From Candidatus Hydrogenedentota bacterium (GTDB lineage: Bacteria > Hydrogenedentota > Hydrogenedentia > Hydrogenedentales > SLHB01): 43,022 nucleotides of DNA. The translations under genes and the position numbers were made by a program. Numbering within the stretch: the first letter of the stretch is position 1; every line of letters starts with the position of its first letter. Of this stretch, positions 1 to 9,564 are shown piece by piece. The notes beneath the pieces are model-generated. The model did not search any database. It was not told where the DNA came from and saw only the letters and a program-made list of their open reading frames with translations. Location of the stretch: contig JABWCD010000038.1 of the NCBI GenBank assembly GCA_013359265.1, positions 1-43,022 of the forward strand. The letters are read 5' to 3'.

Positions 1-39
1 CGCGACCGCCGCCGCGCCCACCGCCGACGCCGCCGCTAG
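1..39 (+). CDS. Possible 3' end of a gene cut by the window edge (Arg-rich tail)
   Basis: Reading frame 1 from the first base is open and encodes a tail made almost entirely of arginine, ending at TAG at 37-39. A basic tail is a common end for RNA- or DNA-binding proteins. Only 12 codons are visible and GC-rich sequence gives such reading by chance, so this is a weak call. It would be convergent with the minus-strand gene that ends at 77. Confidence 0.2.
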   Translation, partial: RDRRRAHRRRRR

Positions 40-76
40 AAAGCCTCGTCGTGTTAGATGCATGTTACGCTTCCCG

Positions 77-1642
77 TCATTTGATTGTTGCGTGGAATGG
101 CGCTTCCTTGTTTGCATGTGCATCGAGTCCCGCGCGCAATGTGTCGCCCGCACTCTCCGATCCATTCACGATATATGATTGGCCGCTGCGAATTGTCAGC
201 CACTCGGGAAACTGGTTCAGGCGTGGATAATCCGAGGGAATGTGCAAATGATCGCTGTGCCGGGGCACGTCGAACCGCAATTTCCCCGTCCAGGGCCAAT
301 CGGACTCGACCGAAACATAGGTTGTCCCATCGTCCGCTCGCACCGCGCCCACGCGAACGTCCGCCCGCCACGGTTCCACGTAACACCCCCTGCTCTTCCA
401 CAACGCGTACATCAACGCCGTCCGCGCGAAATTCCCGTCGCCGTGCCATCCCTCGATAACACCCGTATCGCGCTGTGTGGCAAGCATTCGGTCTGCCGTG
501 TAATCCGCCCATTCGATTGCCTCGGGCACGGGAATTCGATTGATCAAGTTCATGCCGCCTTCAAGCGAATCGGCAAACCCGTCCATCCGCGCGCCTTCCC
601 ACGGATAGTCTTTCGACGCGGGCAGCCTCTTCAGCACGTGCTCGACCGCGCTCCAATACCGCGAGGCGCCGTCGAGATTCGCGACAACGAGAAACGCATT
701 GTAGTTGTAACCCCAATTGTCGGTGCGCTCGTCAGACTTGATCTCGCCTGTCACGGGATTGACCAGGTTGTACAACAACCCATTCTCGTCGCGCGCCACA
801 TCGAGCACCCGATCGAGCATCCGGTGCATGGCCGGCTTCCACGTTTCGCGGCGCGCCGGGTCCGTTTGCGCGGCGATGAAATAGACTTCGCTCAGCCCGC
901 CGATCACTTCACAGCCGTGATCGTCAAGCCGCAACTGCTCCGCCTGCTCGGGCGGATGCTGTTCAAGAAAATATGCGGCCAGCCGAAAGGCCGCGTCGCG
1001 ATAGGCGTCGTTCTTCGTCATCCAGTACATGCGCGACAGCGCCTGCATAAGATCGCCACAGACCTCGTGCGACGTCGACGGCAGCTTCCCCACTTCCGTG
1101 TCGTACGCCGCATTATTCAGAATATCGTCGAGCAACTGCAGCATGCGTTCGGACCACGGGCTTGGACCCAGCAATTCCGTAAGCGGCACGAGCCCGTCTT
1201 TCGCATATTCGCTCGCGCCGAAAATCAAATCGTCGAGCTTCGGTTCCGGCGTGCGAAAGGCCTTCGTCGTGAAGTCGTAGTCGTCGGGCAGCGCGCCCAC
1301 GCGGTTCGCAAACTTCTGTTCCGCGGCCAGCATGTCCTTCATGCGTCCCTCGAACAATGCGCGGTCCGTGTAGAAACACGACAACACCATGAATGGATAG
1401 TTGTCGGCGGCGGAGTCCTTCGCGTTCCAATACGAGTCCTTATTGAGGTTTCGCGGTATCAGACCCGTTGCCGGGTCAGCGTGCTGCAGCCATCCGTGAA
1501 CAAAGCGCCAACACGCGTTTAGGAAGACCCGGTTTCGTTCGCCGTTCGCCGACGCCCGAACCCACTCGTCTTCCGCGCGCGCGGCGCACGCCGCGACCGC
1601 CAACGCCACCCCAATCCGTATGCTCATTCGCAACGTGTTCAT
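77..1642 (-). CDS. Exported alpha/alpha-barrel (six-hairpin glycosidase-like) protein, function unknown
   Basis: This is a 521-residue protein. The start is the ATG at 1642, preceded by an AAGGGGG ribosome-binding site and followed by a clear signal peptide (basic start, hydrophobic core, Ala-rich cleavage region near residue 23). An upstream in-frame extension would bury that signal inside the protein, so it was rejected. The body is a series of amphipathic helices with repeated aromatic/Asp pairs (DNYPFMVLS, DNWGYNYNAFLV, EGWHGDGNFART), as in alpha/alpha-toroid enzymes acting on polysaccharides. I cannot name a family or catalytic residues. It is the last gene of the long minus-strand run, 14 bases after the alpha/beta hydrolase gene. 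The fold is inferred from pattern only. Confidence 0.6.
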   Translation of the reverse strand: MNTLRMSIRIGVALAVAACAARAEDEWVRASANGERNRVFLNACWRFVHGWLQHADPATGLIPRNLNKDSYWNAKDSAADNYPFMVLSCFYTDRALFEGRMKDMLAAEQKFANRVGALPDDYDFTTKAFRTPEPKLDDLIFGASEYAKDGLVPLTELLGPSPWSERMLQLLDDILNNAAYDTEVGKLPSTSHEVCGDLMQALSRMYWMTKNDAYRDAAFRLAAYFLEQHPPEQAEQLRLDDHGCEVIGGLSEVYFIAAQTDPARRETWKPAMHRMLDRVLDVARDENGLLYNLVNPVTGEIKSDERTDNWGYNYNAFLVVANLDGASRYWSAVEHVLKRLPASKDYPWEGARMDGFADSLEGGMNLINRIPVPEAIEWADYTADRMLATQRDTGVIEGWHGDGNFARTALMYALWKSRGCYVEPWRADVRVGAVRADDGTTYVSVESDWPWTGKLRFDVPRHSDHLHIPSDYPRLNQFPEWLTIRSGQSYIVNGSESAGDTLRAGLDAHANKEAPFHATIK

Positions 1643-1656
1643 TGTGCCCGTCCCCC

Positions 1657-2853
1657 TTATCGTGCGCGCTTTGGCCGTTTCTTCGCCGCGACTTCCTTGA
1701 CGCCCGCTTTCGATTTTGCGCGCGTTCCCGGCGCCCCACTCCGCGCTGCGCGGGTGGCGCTCCGGTTCGTCCGGTGCGCCGTGCCGTCCGCGGGGTGCGC
1801 ACGCAACCACTCGAGAATCGGCGCAAACACCTCGCGTTCCCCTTCGCGCGCGAATGCCAAATCGATGTGATTGTAGTTTGCGGACGCGCCGGTTGCGCGC
1901 GACAAGTAAATCATCTCCTTGTCGGGATTTTCGATGCCATTAAAGAACTCGATTGCCCGCGACTGCGAAATGAACGGGTCCAGCCCCGCGAAGATCGCGA
2001 AGAGCGGCGTCTTCAACTTATGCAGATTTCCGCCGATGTCGAGCGTGCCGCCGCACATTTTCCACGGCATCCCCATGGCCCAGCCGTACATTTGTTCACC
2101 GATCCCCGGCAGGGGCATTTCCGCGGCATGGAACAAATGCGGCGCGCGCAGCTTCGGGTGAATGTTGTCCCAGTTGATCGGCACAAGACTCGACTCCGGA
2201 CGCCAAAAATCGAAGAACGGCGCCAGCCCGCGGAACGCAAGCGACAGCAGCGTGTGTGCGCGCTGGTTCAACCCAATCAAACCCGGACGCGGCTTCAGCC
2301 TGAACCCTTTGAAACCCGGCGGCGAACCCAGCGTTGTCGCCGACGCGAGCCCCTCGCCGCCAAATTTCAGATCGTACGCATAGAACAACATCCCGCCCAT
2401 CGAATGCCCAATCCAATGAACGCGCGCGTATCCGGTCACGTCTCGAATCTGCCGCAGCGCGAGCGGGATGTCCATCAGCAACAAATCGTCAACCGTCGAC
2501 GTGAACCGCATTCCCCGCCGCGGCGGTACGGCGTCGCGGCACGCGCGCGAATCGAAAGTCCAGCAGTCGTACCCCGCGTTTACAAGGTAATCCACGAGCG
2601 AGTATCCGTGGGGGACCTCGAAGTTGAGGTGGTTCGACGAAAGGCTGTGCATAAAAAACACGGGCTCGCCTCCGCCGTCTTTCGGTTTGCGCCGGTGCAG
2701 CCGAAGCTTCCACCCGTCCGAGGTCGAAACGATGTGAATCTCGTCGGAGTGCGCGGGCTCGGGATACCGCATCTGCAATTGAACGAAATAGGAAAAAGCG
2801 AGGAGCAGCACGAAAACCGCTCCCGTCGCCAACACAAACAACACGCCGAGCAT
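1657..2853 (-). CDS. Membrane-anchored alpha/beta hydrolase (lipase/esterase-like)
   Basis: This is a 398-residue protein. Residues 1-27 form one hydrophobic segment, probably an N-terminal membrane anchor. The alpha/beta hydrolase core follows. It has an oxyanion region around FFMHSLSSNHLNF and the nucleophile elbow GHSMGG with serine in the middle. Asp in GLDPFI and His in NYNHIDLAF fit the remaining triad residues. The arrangement resembles lysosomal-acid-lipase-like and PHA-synthase-like hydrolases. The last 40 residues are very basic (Lys/Arg/Ala-rich) and probably disordered. The gene begins 5 bases after the uvrC stop and is probably co-transcribed. The substrate is unknown. Confidence 0.75.
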   Translation of the reverse strand: MLGVLFVLATGAVFVLLLAFSYFVQLQMRYPEPAHSDEIHIVSTSDGWKLRLHRRKPKDGGGEPVFFMHSLSSNHLNFEVPHGYSLVDYLVNAGYDCWTFDSRACRDAVPPRRGMRFTSTVDDLLLMDIPLALRQIRDVTGYARVHWIGHSMGGMLFYAYDLKFGGEGLASATTLGSPPGFKGFRLKPRPGLIGLNQRAHTLLSLAFRGLAPFFDFWRPESSLVPINWDNIHPKLRAPHLFHAAEMPLPGIGEQMYGWAMGMPWKMCGGTLDIGGNLHKLKTPLFAIFAGLDPFISQSRAIEFFNGIENPDKEMIYLSRATGASANYNHIDLAFAREGEREVFAPILEWLRAHPADGTAHRTNRSATRAARSGAPGTRAKSKAGVKEVAAKKRPKRAR

Positions 2854-2858
2854 CGGTA

Positions 2859-4763
2859 CTACGCTCCCCCGTTCGACGCCGCCAGGTGCTTCTTGATGGT
2901 TTCCGCCAGCGCGGAACTGAACCCCGGCAGCGCGGCGATCTCCTCAACGGATGCCGCGCTCACTTTCGCCAACGATCCTATCCTATTCAGCAACACGCGC
3001 ACACGCTTCGGCCCCACGCCGGGTATCGACGCCAGCGGCGACGTCAACGCGGACTGCGTGCGGCGTTTCCGATGATAGGTTACCGCAAACCGGTGGGCTT
3101 CGTCGCGTATCTGTGCGATGAGCCGCACCACCGCCGAATTCTGCGCTACGATTATCGGGTCTTTCATTCCGGGCAGGAAGAAGCGCTCCGGCGAATGCCC
3201 GCCGGAATCCAGCGCGCGCGATTTGGCGATCCCCGCGACATCGAGGTCTTCGATTCCGAGGTCCTTGAACACGGTTACTGCGACGTTGAGCTGCCCCTTG
3301 CCGCCGTCTATAAGCACGAGGTCGGGCAATTCCTGTTCCTCGATCGCGCGTTTGAATCGCCGCAGCAGCATCTCGCGCATCATCGCGAAATCGTCCTGTC
3401 CGTCAACATTCTTAATCGCAAATCGCCGGTACCGCGACTTGTTCGGCGCGCCGCCGTCAAACGTCACCATGGACCCCACCGGCGACGCGCCCTGAATCGT
3501 CGAAACGTCGAAGCACTCGATGCGGTTCGGCTCCTTCGCGAGTTTGAGCACGGACTTGATCTGCGTCAATGTGTCGCGCTTCACCTGTTCGGCCAGGCGC
3601 TTTTCGTCGAAGCTGCTTTTCGCGTTGCGCGCGGCGAGATCGATCAGCGCGCGCTTCTCGCCGCGTTGCGGCCAGTGGACACTCACCTTTGCTTCGCGCT
3701 TGTCCGCCAAAATTTCCGCGAGCGCCTCCGCGTCCTCCAATTCGACGGGCACGAGAATCTCCGCGGGCACTACCGGCGCGTCGGCGTAGTACTGCAACAA
3801 GAACGACCCGAGTAACTCGTCGATCGGAAGTTCGCGCTGGTTGAACGAGAACGACCGGCCTCCCGTCATCTTGCCGGCGCGAAAATAGATCACCTGCAAT
3901 TCGCTGAACCGGCCCTCGGCGTAGTATCCCCAGATGTCCTGGTCGTCGCCGGGCAATGGCCGCACGGTGCGTTGGCGTTCGAGCGTCTCGCGAAGGTCGT
4001 AAAGCCGGTCGCGCAACGGCGCTGCTTTCTCGTACTCCATTTTCTCCGCGTGCTCGGCGATACGCGCGAGCAGTAGCCTTTCCAGTTCCGCGTTGCGCCC
4101 TTCGAGCACCATCAGCACCTGCTCGACGATCTCGCGGTACGCTGACGGGTCGATAAGATTTACGCACGGCGCGGAACATTGTTTCATCTGATAGTAGAGA
4201 CACGGACGAGTGCGGCTGCGCAACACGCTGTCGCTGCACAACCGCAGCGGAAACATGCGTTGCAGGTGTTTGATCGTGTGCCGCACAGCCGCCGCGCTGG
4301 CGTACGGACCGAAGTAACGCGATCCGTCTTTGCGCAACTTCCGCGTCACCGTCACGCGCGGCCACTCGTGCCGCACGTTCACGCGCACGCTCACGTAACT
4401 CTTGTCGTCCTTCAACTGCACGTTGTAGCGCGGTCGGTGCTCCTTGATGAGGCTGTTCTCGAGGAGCAGCGCCTCTTTTTCGTTCGTGGTTACGAGAAAG
4501 TCGATGCGCGCCACGCGCTTCATCAGGAATTTGACGGTGTACCGTTCGTCGCATTCGGAGAGGTAGGTCCGCACCCGCGCGCGCAGGTTCTTCGCCTTGC
4601 CCACGTAGATGACGCGGTCTTTCTCGTCGCGCATGATGTAACAGCCCGGAAACGACGGCACGTCCGCGAGGTCAAACGATTCGCGAAATTGCTCCGGCGT
4701 GCGCCGCTCCGCCGTGGCAAGGTCGATACGATCGATCGACTGAATGTGGGGCGCGGAACTCAT
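2859..4763 (-). CDS. uvrC: Excinuclease ABC subunit C
   Basis: UvrC makes both incisions around DNA lesions in nucleotide excision repair with UvrA and UvrB. The 634-residue product has all the family parts in order. They are an N-terminal GIY-YIG nuclease (PGCYIMRDEKDRVIYVGKAKNLR), a UvrB-interacting UVR helix pair (EHAEKMEYEKAAPLRDRL), an RNase H-like nuclease domain (ECFDVSTIQG, LVLIDGGKGQLN) and a C-terminal helix-hairpin-helix pair (SIPGVGPKR, ALPGFSSALA). The start at ATG 4763 gives the usual family length. An upstream in-frame start at 4835 would overlap pabBC and add no conserved sequence. It lies between pabBC (41 bases upstream) and the hydrolase gene. Confidence 0.96.
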   Translation of the reverse strand: MSSAPHIQSIDRIDLATAERRTPEQFRESFDLADVPSFPGCYIMRDEKDRVIYVGKAKNLRARVRTYLSECDERYTVKFLMKRVARIDFLVTTNEKEALLLENSLIKEHRPRYNVQLKDDKSYVSVRVNVRHEWPRVTVTRKLRKDGSRYFGPYASAAAVRHTIKHLQRMFPLRLCSDSVLRSRTRPCLYYQMKQCSAPCVNLIDPSAYREIVEQVLMVLEGRNAELERLLLARIAEHAEKMEYEKAAPLRDRLYDLRETLERQRTVRPLPGDDQDIWGYYAEGRFSELQVIYFRAGKMTGGRSFSFNQRELPIDELLGSFLLQYYADAPVVPAEILVPVELEDAEALAEILADKREAKVSVHWPQRGEKRALIDLAARNAKSSFDEKRLAEQVKRDTLTQIKSVLKLAKEPNRIECFDVSTIQGASPVGSMVTFDGGAPNKSRYRRFAIKNVDGQDDFAMMREMLLRRFKRAIEEQELPDLVLIDGGKGQLNVAVTVFKDLGIEDLDVAGIAKSRALDSGGHSPERFFLPGMKDPIIVAQNSAVVRLIAQIRDEAHRFAVTYHRKRRTQSALTSPLASIPGVGPKRVRVLLNRIGSLAKVSAASVEEIAALPGFSSALAETIKKHLAASNGGA

Positions 4764-4804
4764 GCAAAAATGATAGCAAATTGCGCCCCTAAAGAACCGT
4801 GAAC

Positions 4805-6514
4805 TTAACGATCGACCAGTGTCGCCGGCACCCACCTGCGTACGGAATTGATGAGATAAATACCCTTGGCGCGGCGCAGGTCCGCCTTCTCCAGCACGCG
4901 CTCATGAATCACGTGATTTCGCAGCAGGTGCTCGCGAAACGTCCCCGCAAGCAAACCGCACGACACCGGCGGCGTCACAAATTTTCCGTCTAACTCGAGC
5001 ACGATATTCGCAATGGTCGATTCGGTCAATTCGCCGCGCTCGTTCCAGAGAATCACGTCGTCGCAATCCGGCCGAGTGGCGCGCGCTTGGTCGTACACGG
5101 CGCGGTGCGTGGTCTTGTGAAACAGATGAATGTCGGTGGATTGAACGTACTTTCGCGCGAGACCAACGCGCATCGACGCGGGTTTGTCCGCGGCTTGCGA
5201 CTCGACGCGCACCTGCCCCGCCGGGTTCACCAACACGCGAATCCGCATAGGCGCTGAAGTCCCGTTCTGGACCGTTGCGGCAAGCGCCTCCCGCACGTTT
5301 GCGGCCTCGACACGAATGCCGAAGTAGCGCGCGCTTCGCAGAAGCCGGGCGATATGCTCCTCCGCCAGAAAGAATCGATTGTGAAAAAGTACCGTCTCGA
5401 ACAAATCGAATGCCGCCACGTCGGTAGTCAAAACCGCGGCCTTGCTGAGACATTCGAGGAATTCGCTTTCCGGGTTCGAGTCCCACGTGATGCCGCTGCC
5501 GACCGGATACTCCGCCACGCCCGACCGGCCGTCGATCGTCGCGCAACGAATCGCCACGTTGAATGCGGCGTTGCCCGCCGGCGATATCCATCCGATCGCA
5601 CCGCAATACACGCCGCGCGGGTACTGCTCGAACTCCGCGAGCAACTGCATCGTGCGCACCTTCGGCGCGCCGGTCACCGAACCCGAAGGAAACAGCGCGC
5701 GCATGATCTCCGGCATCCGCGCGCGCGTTCGCGACGCGATACGCGACGTCATCTGCCACACGGTCGGATAGCGTTCCACCGCGAACAGTTGCTCGACGTG
5801 TACCGATCCCGTATCGCTGATCCGGCCCATGTCGTTGCGCAACAAGTCCACGATCATCACATTTTCGGCGCGGTCTTTTTCCGACAGCAGCAACTCTTCG
5901 GCGAGATGTTCGTCTTCTTCGAGCCAACGTCCGCGCGGCCGCGTGCCTTTCATCGGCCGCGTGCGCAACACGCCGTCTTTCAGCGTGAAAAACTGTTCGG
6001 GCGACACGCAGATGATCTTGAATCGCCCCGTGTCGACGTACGCGCAATAGTCCGCCTGTTGCGCGGCGCGCAGATCGCGGAACCAGCAGAAGGCGTCGCC
6101 GCTGAACGTCGCGTGCAACGGAAACGTGTAGTTGACCTGGTACGTGTCGCCCGCCGAAATGTAGTCGAGAATCTGCTTGATGTGCGATCGGTAATCGTCG
6201 CGCGTCAAAGCCGATTCCCATTCGCTGACGACGTACGATCCGGTTCGTGGGTCGATCTTCGTCGATTTCTCGTAGATGCCGAACCACACCAGTGGCACGT
6301 CCGACGGCGCGTGGCACTCGAATGCGGGATCGAACGCGGGCGCCGCGTCGTACGAGACAAACCCCGCGGCCCACTTGCCGTCGTCGACGAAATGCTGCAC
6401 CTGCTCGAGCGCGGGCAGCACCTCCGCCATCGTCTGCGCGCTGACAATCGTGTCGGGATCGCGAAACGCCTTCTCCTTCGACCGGGACGCGAATACGATT
6501 TCACCCAGCGCCAT
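4805..6514 (-). CDS. pabBC: Aminodeoxychorismate synthase component I fused to aminodeoxychorismate lyase (PabB-PabC)
   Basis: This is a 569-residue fusion for 4-aminobenzoate synthesis in the folate pathway. Residues 1-360 are the chorismate-binding PabB domain, with PMKGTRPRG near 187-195. The Lys (about residue 189) is the nucleophile that distinguishes PabB from TrpE, which has Ala there. GSVTGAPK and DSNPESEF are also present. Residues 365-569 are a class IV PLP-dependent lyase (PabC-like), with FDLFETVLFHN, the probable PLP lysine in FHKTTHRAVYD, and ERGELTESTIANI. PabB makes aminodeoxychorismate with ammonia from a PabA glutaminase, which is not in the window. PabC then releases pyruvate. 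The gene starts 3 bases after the tatD stop. Confidence 0.92.
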   Translation of the reverse strand: MALGEIVFASRSKEKAFRDPDTIVSAQTMAEVLPALEQVQHFVDDGKWAAGFVSYDAAPAFDPAFECHAPSDVPLVWFGIYEKSTKIDPRTGSYVVSEWESALTRDDYRSHIKQILDYISAGDTYQVNYTFPLHATFSGDAFCWFRDLRAAQQADYCAYVDTGRFKIICVSPEQFFTLKDGVLRTRPMKGTRPRGRWLEEDEHLAEELLLSEKDRAENVMIVDLLRNDMGRISDTGSVHVEQLFAVERYPTVWQMTSRIASRTRARMPEIMRALFPSGSVTGAPKVRTMQLLAEFEQYPRGVYCGAIGWISPAGNAAFNVAIRCATIDGRSGVAEYPVGSGITWDSNPESEFLECLSKAAVLTTDVAAFDLFETVLFHNRFFLAEEHIARLLRSARYFGIRVEAANVREALAATVQNGTSAPMRIRVLVNPAGQVRVESQAADKPASMRVGLARKYVQSTDIHLFHKTTHRAVYDQARATRPDCDDVILWNERGELTESTIANIVLELDGKFVTPPVSCGLLAGTFREHLLRNHVIHERVLEKADLRRAKGIYLINSVRRWVPATLVDR

Positions 6515-6517
6515 GTG

Positions 6518-7291
6518 TCACCTGCGCGCGCCCAACCGAAACACGCGCATTGCGTTATCGGTTGTTCGCTCGACCAGTTCCTGCACGTCGACGTTCTTCA
6601 CCGTGGCCAGCGTTTCGGCCGTGTGCGTCACAAACGCGGGTTCGCAACGACGCCCGCGCACCGGCTGCGGCGCTAGGTACGGGCTGTCCGTCTCGAGCAA
6701 CAATCGGTCCATTGGCACTACCGCGGCCGCCTCGCGCAGCGCGCCCGCCTTCGGATACGTTACGTTGCCCGCAAAGGAAACGTAATACCCCCGCCCCGAA
6801 CACCGCTCGGCAAACGCGGCGTCGCCGGAAAAGCAATGCATGATGACGCCGGGGATTTCCGCATCGTGTTCCGCGAGAATCGAGAGCGTATCCGCCTCGG
6901 CGTCGCGGTTGTGGATCGCCACCGGCAACGACAGGTCCGCGGCGAGTTCCAACTGCGCGTGAAAGGCCGCTTGCTGCAGAGGCGCCGGGGCCTCGTTGTA
7001 CTTGTAGTAATCGAGCCCAATCTCGCCGATCGCGACCACGTACCGGTTCGAGGCCAATTCCGTTAACGCCGATAACGTCTCGGCAGAAATCTCGTCGGGA
7101 TGATACGGATGCACACCCACCGCCGCGTAGACGTTTTCGCGCGTCAACGCCACCGCCGCGCGGCTGGACTCCACCGTGTCGCCAATCAGCACGATCCCGT
7201 CCAACGTGTCCAGGGCGCGCGCCATCACCGCTGCGCGGTCGTCGTCGAATTTCGCGTCCTGAAGGTGGCAGTGCGTATCGACAAGGCGCAT
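6518..7291 (-). CDS. tatD: TatD-family metal-dependent hydrolase (DNase)
   Basis: This 257-residue protein is the normal length for the TatD amidohydrolase-fold family of metal-dependent 3'-5' exonucleases. The metal-binding residues are all visible: DTHCHL at the N terminus, GEIGLDYY (Glu), PVAIHNRDA (His), IMHCFSGD (His) and LLETDSPYLAP (Asp). The start ATG overlaps the ricT stop as TAATG (7289-7293), which implies translational coupling. Neighbouring holB and tmk genes are the usual genomic company of tatD/ycfH. The biological substrate is not certain from sequence. Confidence 0.93.
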   Translation of the reverse strand: MRLVDTHCHLQDAKFDDDRAAVMARALDTLDGIVLIGDTVESSRAAVALTRENVYAAVGVHPYHPDEISAETLSALTELASNRYVVAIGEIGLDYYKYNEAPAPLQQAAFHAQLELAADLSLPVAIHNRDAEADTLSILAEHDAEIPGVIMHCFSGDAAFAERCSGRGYYVSFAGNVTYPKAGALREAAAVVPMDRLLLETDSPYLAPQPVRGRRCEPAFVTHTAETLATVKNVDVQELVERTTDNAMRVFRLGARR

Positions 7292-8391
7292 TAGGATTGT
7301 GGAGGCCTCGGTCCGCCGCCGCCATGCCCGCGGCCGCCACGGCGCCGTCTGCGGTGCCGGCCGTGCCGAACTCCCCCACCTTCGCGCTGCTGCTGGCCTT
7401 CCGGGCGCCCCGGGTGCGGCGCGCCGTGCTGTTGCGGATGCGGCGCCTGATCGCGCGGGCGATCGTCACCGCGCGGCGGCGCCGGTTGCGCTGTGTCCGT
7501 CGGTGGTGCATCCGCCTCATCCAGAAAATCAACGACCGCGGAATGTTCTTCCTCGCGATCGTCCAACTCCGCAATCGCGTCCATGCTTTCCGCACCGTCC
7601 ATTTCTTCGAGGCGTTCCTGCCAGTCGGCGGGCTTGTGGCGAATTGTCGAGTGGGCGAACGCGCCCTCGCGGCCCATTGCCTCTTGATACACCTCCGGCG
7701 CCTCGACGTCGCGCCCGGCCACCGCGGAAATCTCGCGGCGTCCGCGCGATTCCTGATACTGTTCGTTTTCGTAGCTCAAACAGCACAAGAGCCGGCCGCA
7801 CTGTCCACTGATCTTGGATGGATTCAACGAAAGGTTTTGGCGCTTGGCCATCTTCATCGAGATCGGCTTGAATTCGCGCAGCCACGTCGAGCAGCACAGT
7901 TCGCGCCCGCACACGCCGATACCGCCCAGAATCTTCGCCTCGTCGCGAACCTGTATGTGCCGCAACTCGATTCGTGTCTTGAGGTCCTGCGCCAGGTCGC
8001 GCACCAACTGCCGGAAATCCACGCGGTCTTCCGCCGTGAAGTAGAAAATGATCTTGTGCCGGTCGAACGTGTACTCCGCGTCCACCAACTTCATCGGAAG
8101 GTTGCGTTCCCGAACGCGAATCGCGCAAGTCTCGAGCGCGCGCTCCTCTTCCATCTGAATATGATGGAACGTCGTCTCGTCCTGGTGCGTAATCTTGCGC
8201 ACCACGCTCATCTTGTACCGGTTCTTCGCCGCGTCCGGGATCGGCTCGGGCGGCACGATGCACGTCCCATACTCGAGCCCGCGCTCCGTGCGAACGATAC
8301 AGTCCTCGTTGCGGACGAGTGGGATATCTTCTTCGCACAAGAATGTGAACACCCGCGTCGGTTTGCGCAGGCGCACTTTCACCGTTTGCAT
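7291..8391 (-). CDS. ricT: PSP1-domain protein of the RicT/YaaT family
   Basis: This is a 366-residue protein. Residues 1-245 match the PSP1/YaaT family. The diagnostic segments are GVCGRELCCSTWL and GQCGRLLCCLSYE, with paired cysteines that in Bacillus RicT take part in Fe-S cluster binding by the RicAFT complex, which affects RNase Y. In most other phyla the role is unclear. Residues about 250-366 are acidic and then a low-complexity His/Gln/Gly/Arg/Pro tail, probably disordered and possibly RNA-binding. An AGGAG site lies before the ATG at 8391. The order tmk-holB-ricT-tatD matches the arrangement known from Firmicutes, which supports the family call. Confidence 0.88.
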   Translation of the reverse strand: MQTVKVRLRKPTRVFTFLCEEDIPLVRNEDCIVRTERGLEYGTCIVPPEPIPDAAKNRYKMSVVRKITHQDETTFHHIQMEEERALETCAIRVRERNLPMKLVDAEYTFDRHKIIFYFTAEDRVDFRQLVRDLAQDLKTRIELRHIQVRDEAKILGGIGVCGRELCCSTWLREFKPISMKMAKRQNLSLNPSKISGQCGRLLCCLSYENEQYQESRGRREISAVAGRDVEAPEVYQEAMGREGAFAHSTIRHKPADWQERLEEMDGAESMDAIAELDDREEEHSAVVDFLDEADAPPTDTAQPAPPRGDDRPRDQAPHPQQHGAPHPGRPEGQQQREGGGVRHGRHRRRRRGGRGHGGGGPRPPQS

Positions 8392-8433
8392 ACCTATCTA
8401 TACTCCTCGCGAGGTCTTCGCCCCGCGTCAATT

Positions 8434-8460
8434 GGTCTGACCCGTCAGAAGGGCCAGACC
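8434..8460 (-). other. Stem-loop in the holB-ricT intergenic gap
   Basis: Arms GGTCTG (8434-8439) and CAGACC (8455-8460) are extended inward by CCC/GGG with one mismatch. No U-run follows on either strand, so it is not a standard terminator. It sits in the only sizeable gap (84 bases) between tmk and pabBC and could be an mRNA processing or stability element. The function is a guess. Confidence 0.35.
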
Positions 8461-8475
8461 CGATCGGACGGTTGC

Positions 8476-9564
8476 CTACCGAGCGGCAAGCGCGAAGAAA
8501 AGGTCCCGGAACACGCGCTCTTCCGGAATGAACCGATCCAGGTTCACCCGGGCCTGTTCGATAGCCACGATCTTCGCACCGGGGTCCCCACCGCGCGACG
8601 TGCCAAGACCGTCCTTGCTGTCCTTATTCCATACGTGGCCCGTGCCGCCCGTGGCGTCGGCCACCAACACATCACGGTACCACGTTTGCATGAGGTAAAG
8701 GTACTCGACAATGTCCCGCCGGACCGTCGCCGCCATGAGCGCCAACCGCTCTTCCTTCGCGCTCTCTGCGTCGCCCCGGCTCTGCTCATCCATGGCGTCG
8801 CTTGCCGCCTCGGCCTTCACAGCGGCCTCGATTTGTTTGCGCTGGTCTTCGAGAAACGCGGCAAACTCCTCCGCCATCACGACCGGGTCGTCGCCCGACG
8901 CCAAACGCTCGACCAGCGAAAACGCGACCTTTCGCTTCTCCGAATCGACCAAATCCAACGCGCGCGACATCTGCCCTTCGGCGATCTCGGCGATACTGTC
9001 CGCGAGGTCTGTCGGCAAGTCGCGATCGCGGCGGAGTAGCTCGGAAACGGTCTCGCGGCGGAGTTGCCGAAACCGTACCGCCTGGCAGCGGGACCGAATC
9101 GTCGGCAGCAGCATCCGAGGATGTTCGCTGATCAAGATAAACAACGACCGGCCCGGCGGTTCTTCCAGGGTTTTCAAAAAGTGGTTCTGAGCGGACGGGT
9201 TCATGCGCTCGGCATCGAGCATGACAAAAATGCGCCACTGCGACTCGAACGGGCGCAGAGACGCAAACTCGTTGACCTCGTCGATTTCTTCGCGCTTGAT
9301 CATGCGCGACTTGTCCTTCGGCGCGAGCACGCGAATATCGGGATGGTTGCCGTGCGCGATCTTGCGGCAGGAAATACACTGGCCGCACGCGTCGATTTTC
9401 GCTTCCCTGCAGTTCAGCGCTTTGGCGAACTCGATCGCGGCCAATTGTTTTCCCACGCCGCCAGGCCCCCAAAAGAGCAGGCCATTCGGTATGCGCTCGT
9501 GCTCGATGAAATTGCGCAATAGCCGCAGCGCAATTTCCTGATCGCGAATGTCCGCGAAACTCAT
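8476..9564 (-). CDS. holB: DNA polymerase III subunit delta'
   Basis: HolB is the delta' part of the clamp loader that places the beta clamp on DNA. The 362-residue product has a P-loop-like LFWGPGGVGK, a four-Cys zinc module (CREAKIDACGQCISC), a DnaX-like LDAERMNPSAQNHFLKTLEEPP and the sensor region LPTIRSRCQAVRF. I chose the ATG at 9564 because it overlaps the tmk stop as ATGA and begins directly with the conserved MSFADI. An upstream start at 9591 adds nine residues inside tmk. It is translationally coupled to tmk. Confidence 0.93.
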   Translation of the reverse strand: MSFADIRDQEIALRLLRNFIEHERIPNGLLFWGPGGVGKQLAAIEFAKALNCREAKIDACGQCISCRKIAHGNHPDIRVLAPKDKSRMIKREEIDEVNEFASLRPFESQWRIFVMLDAERMNPSAQNHFLKTLEEPPGRSLFILISEHPRMLLPTIRSRCQAVRFRQLRRETVSELLRRDRDLPTDLADSIAEIAEGQMSRALDLVDSEKRKVAFSLVERLASGDDPVVMAEEFAAFLEDQRKQIEAAVKAEAASDAMDEQSRGDAESAKEERLALMAATVRRDIVEYLYLMQTWYRDVLVADATGGTGHVWNKDSKDGLGTSRGGDPGAKIVAIEQARVNLDRFIPEERVFRDLFFALAAR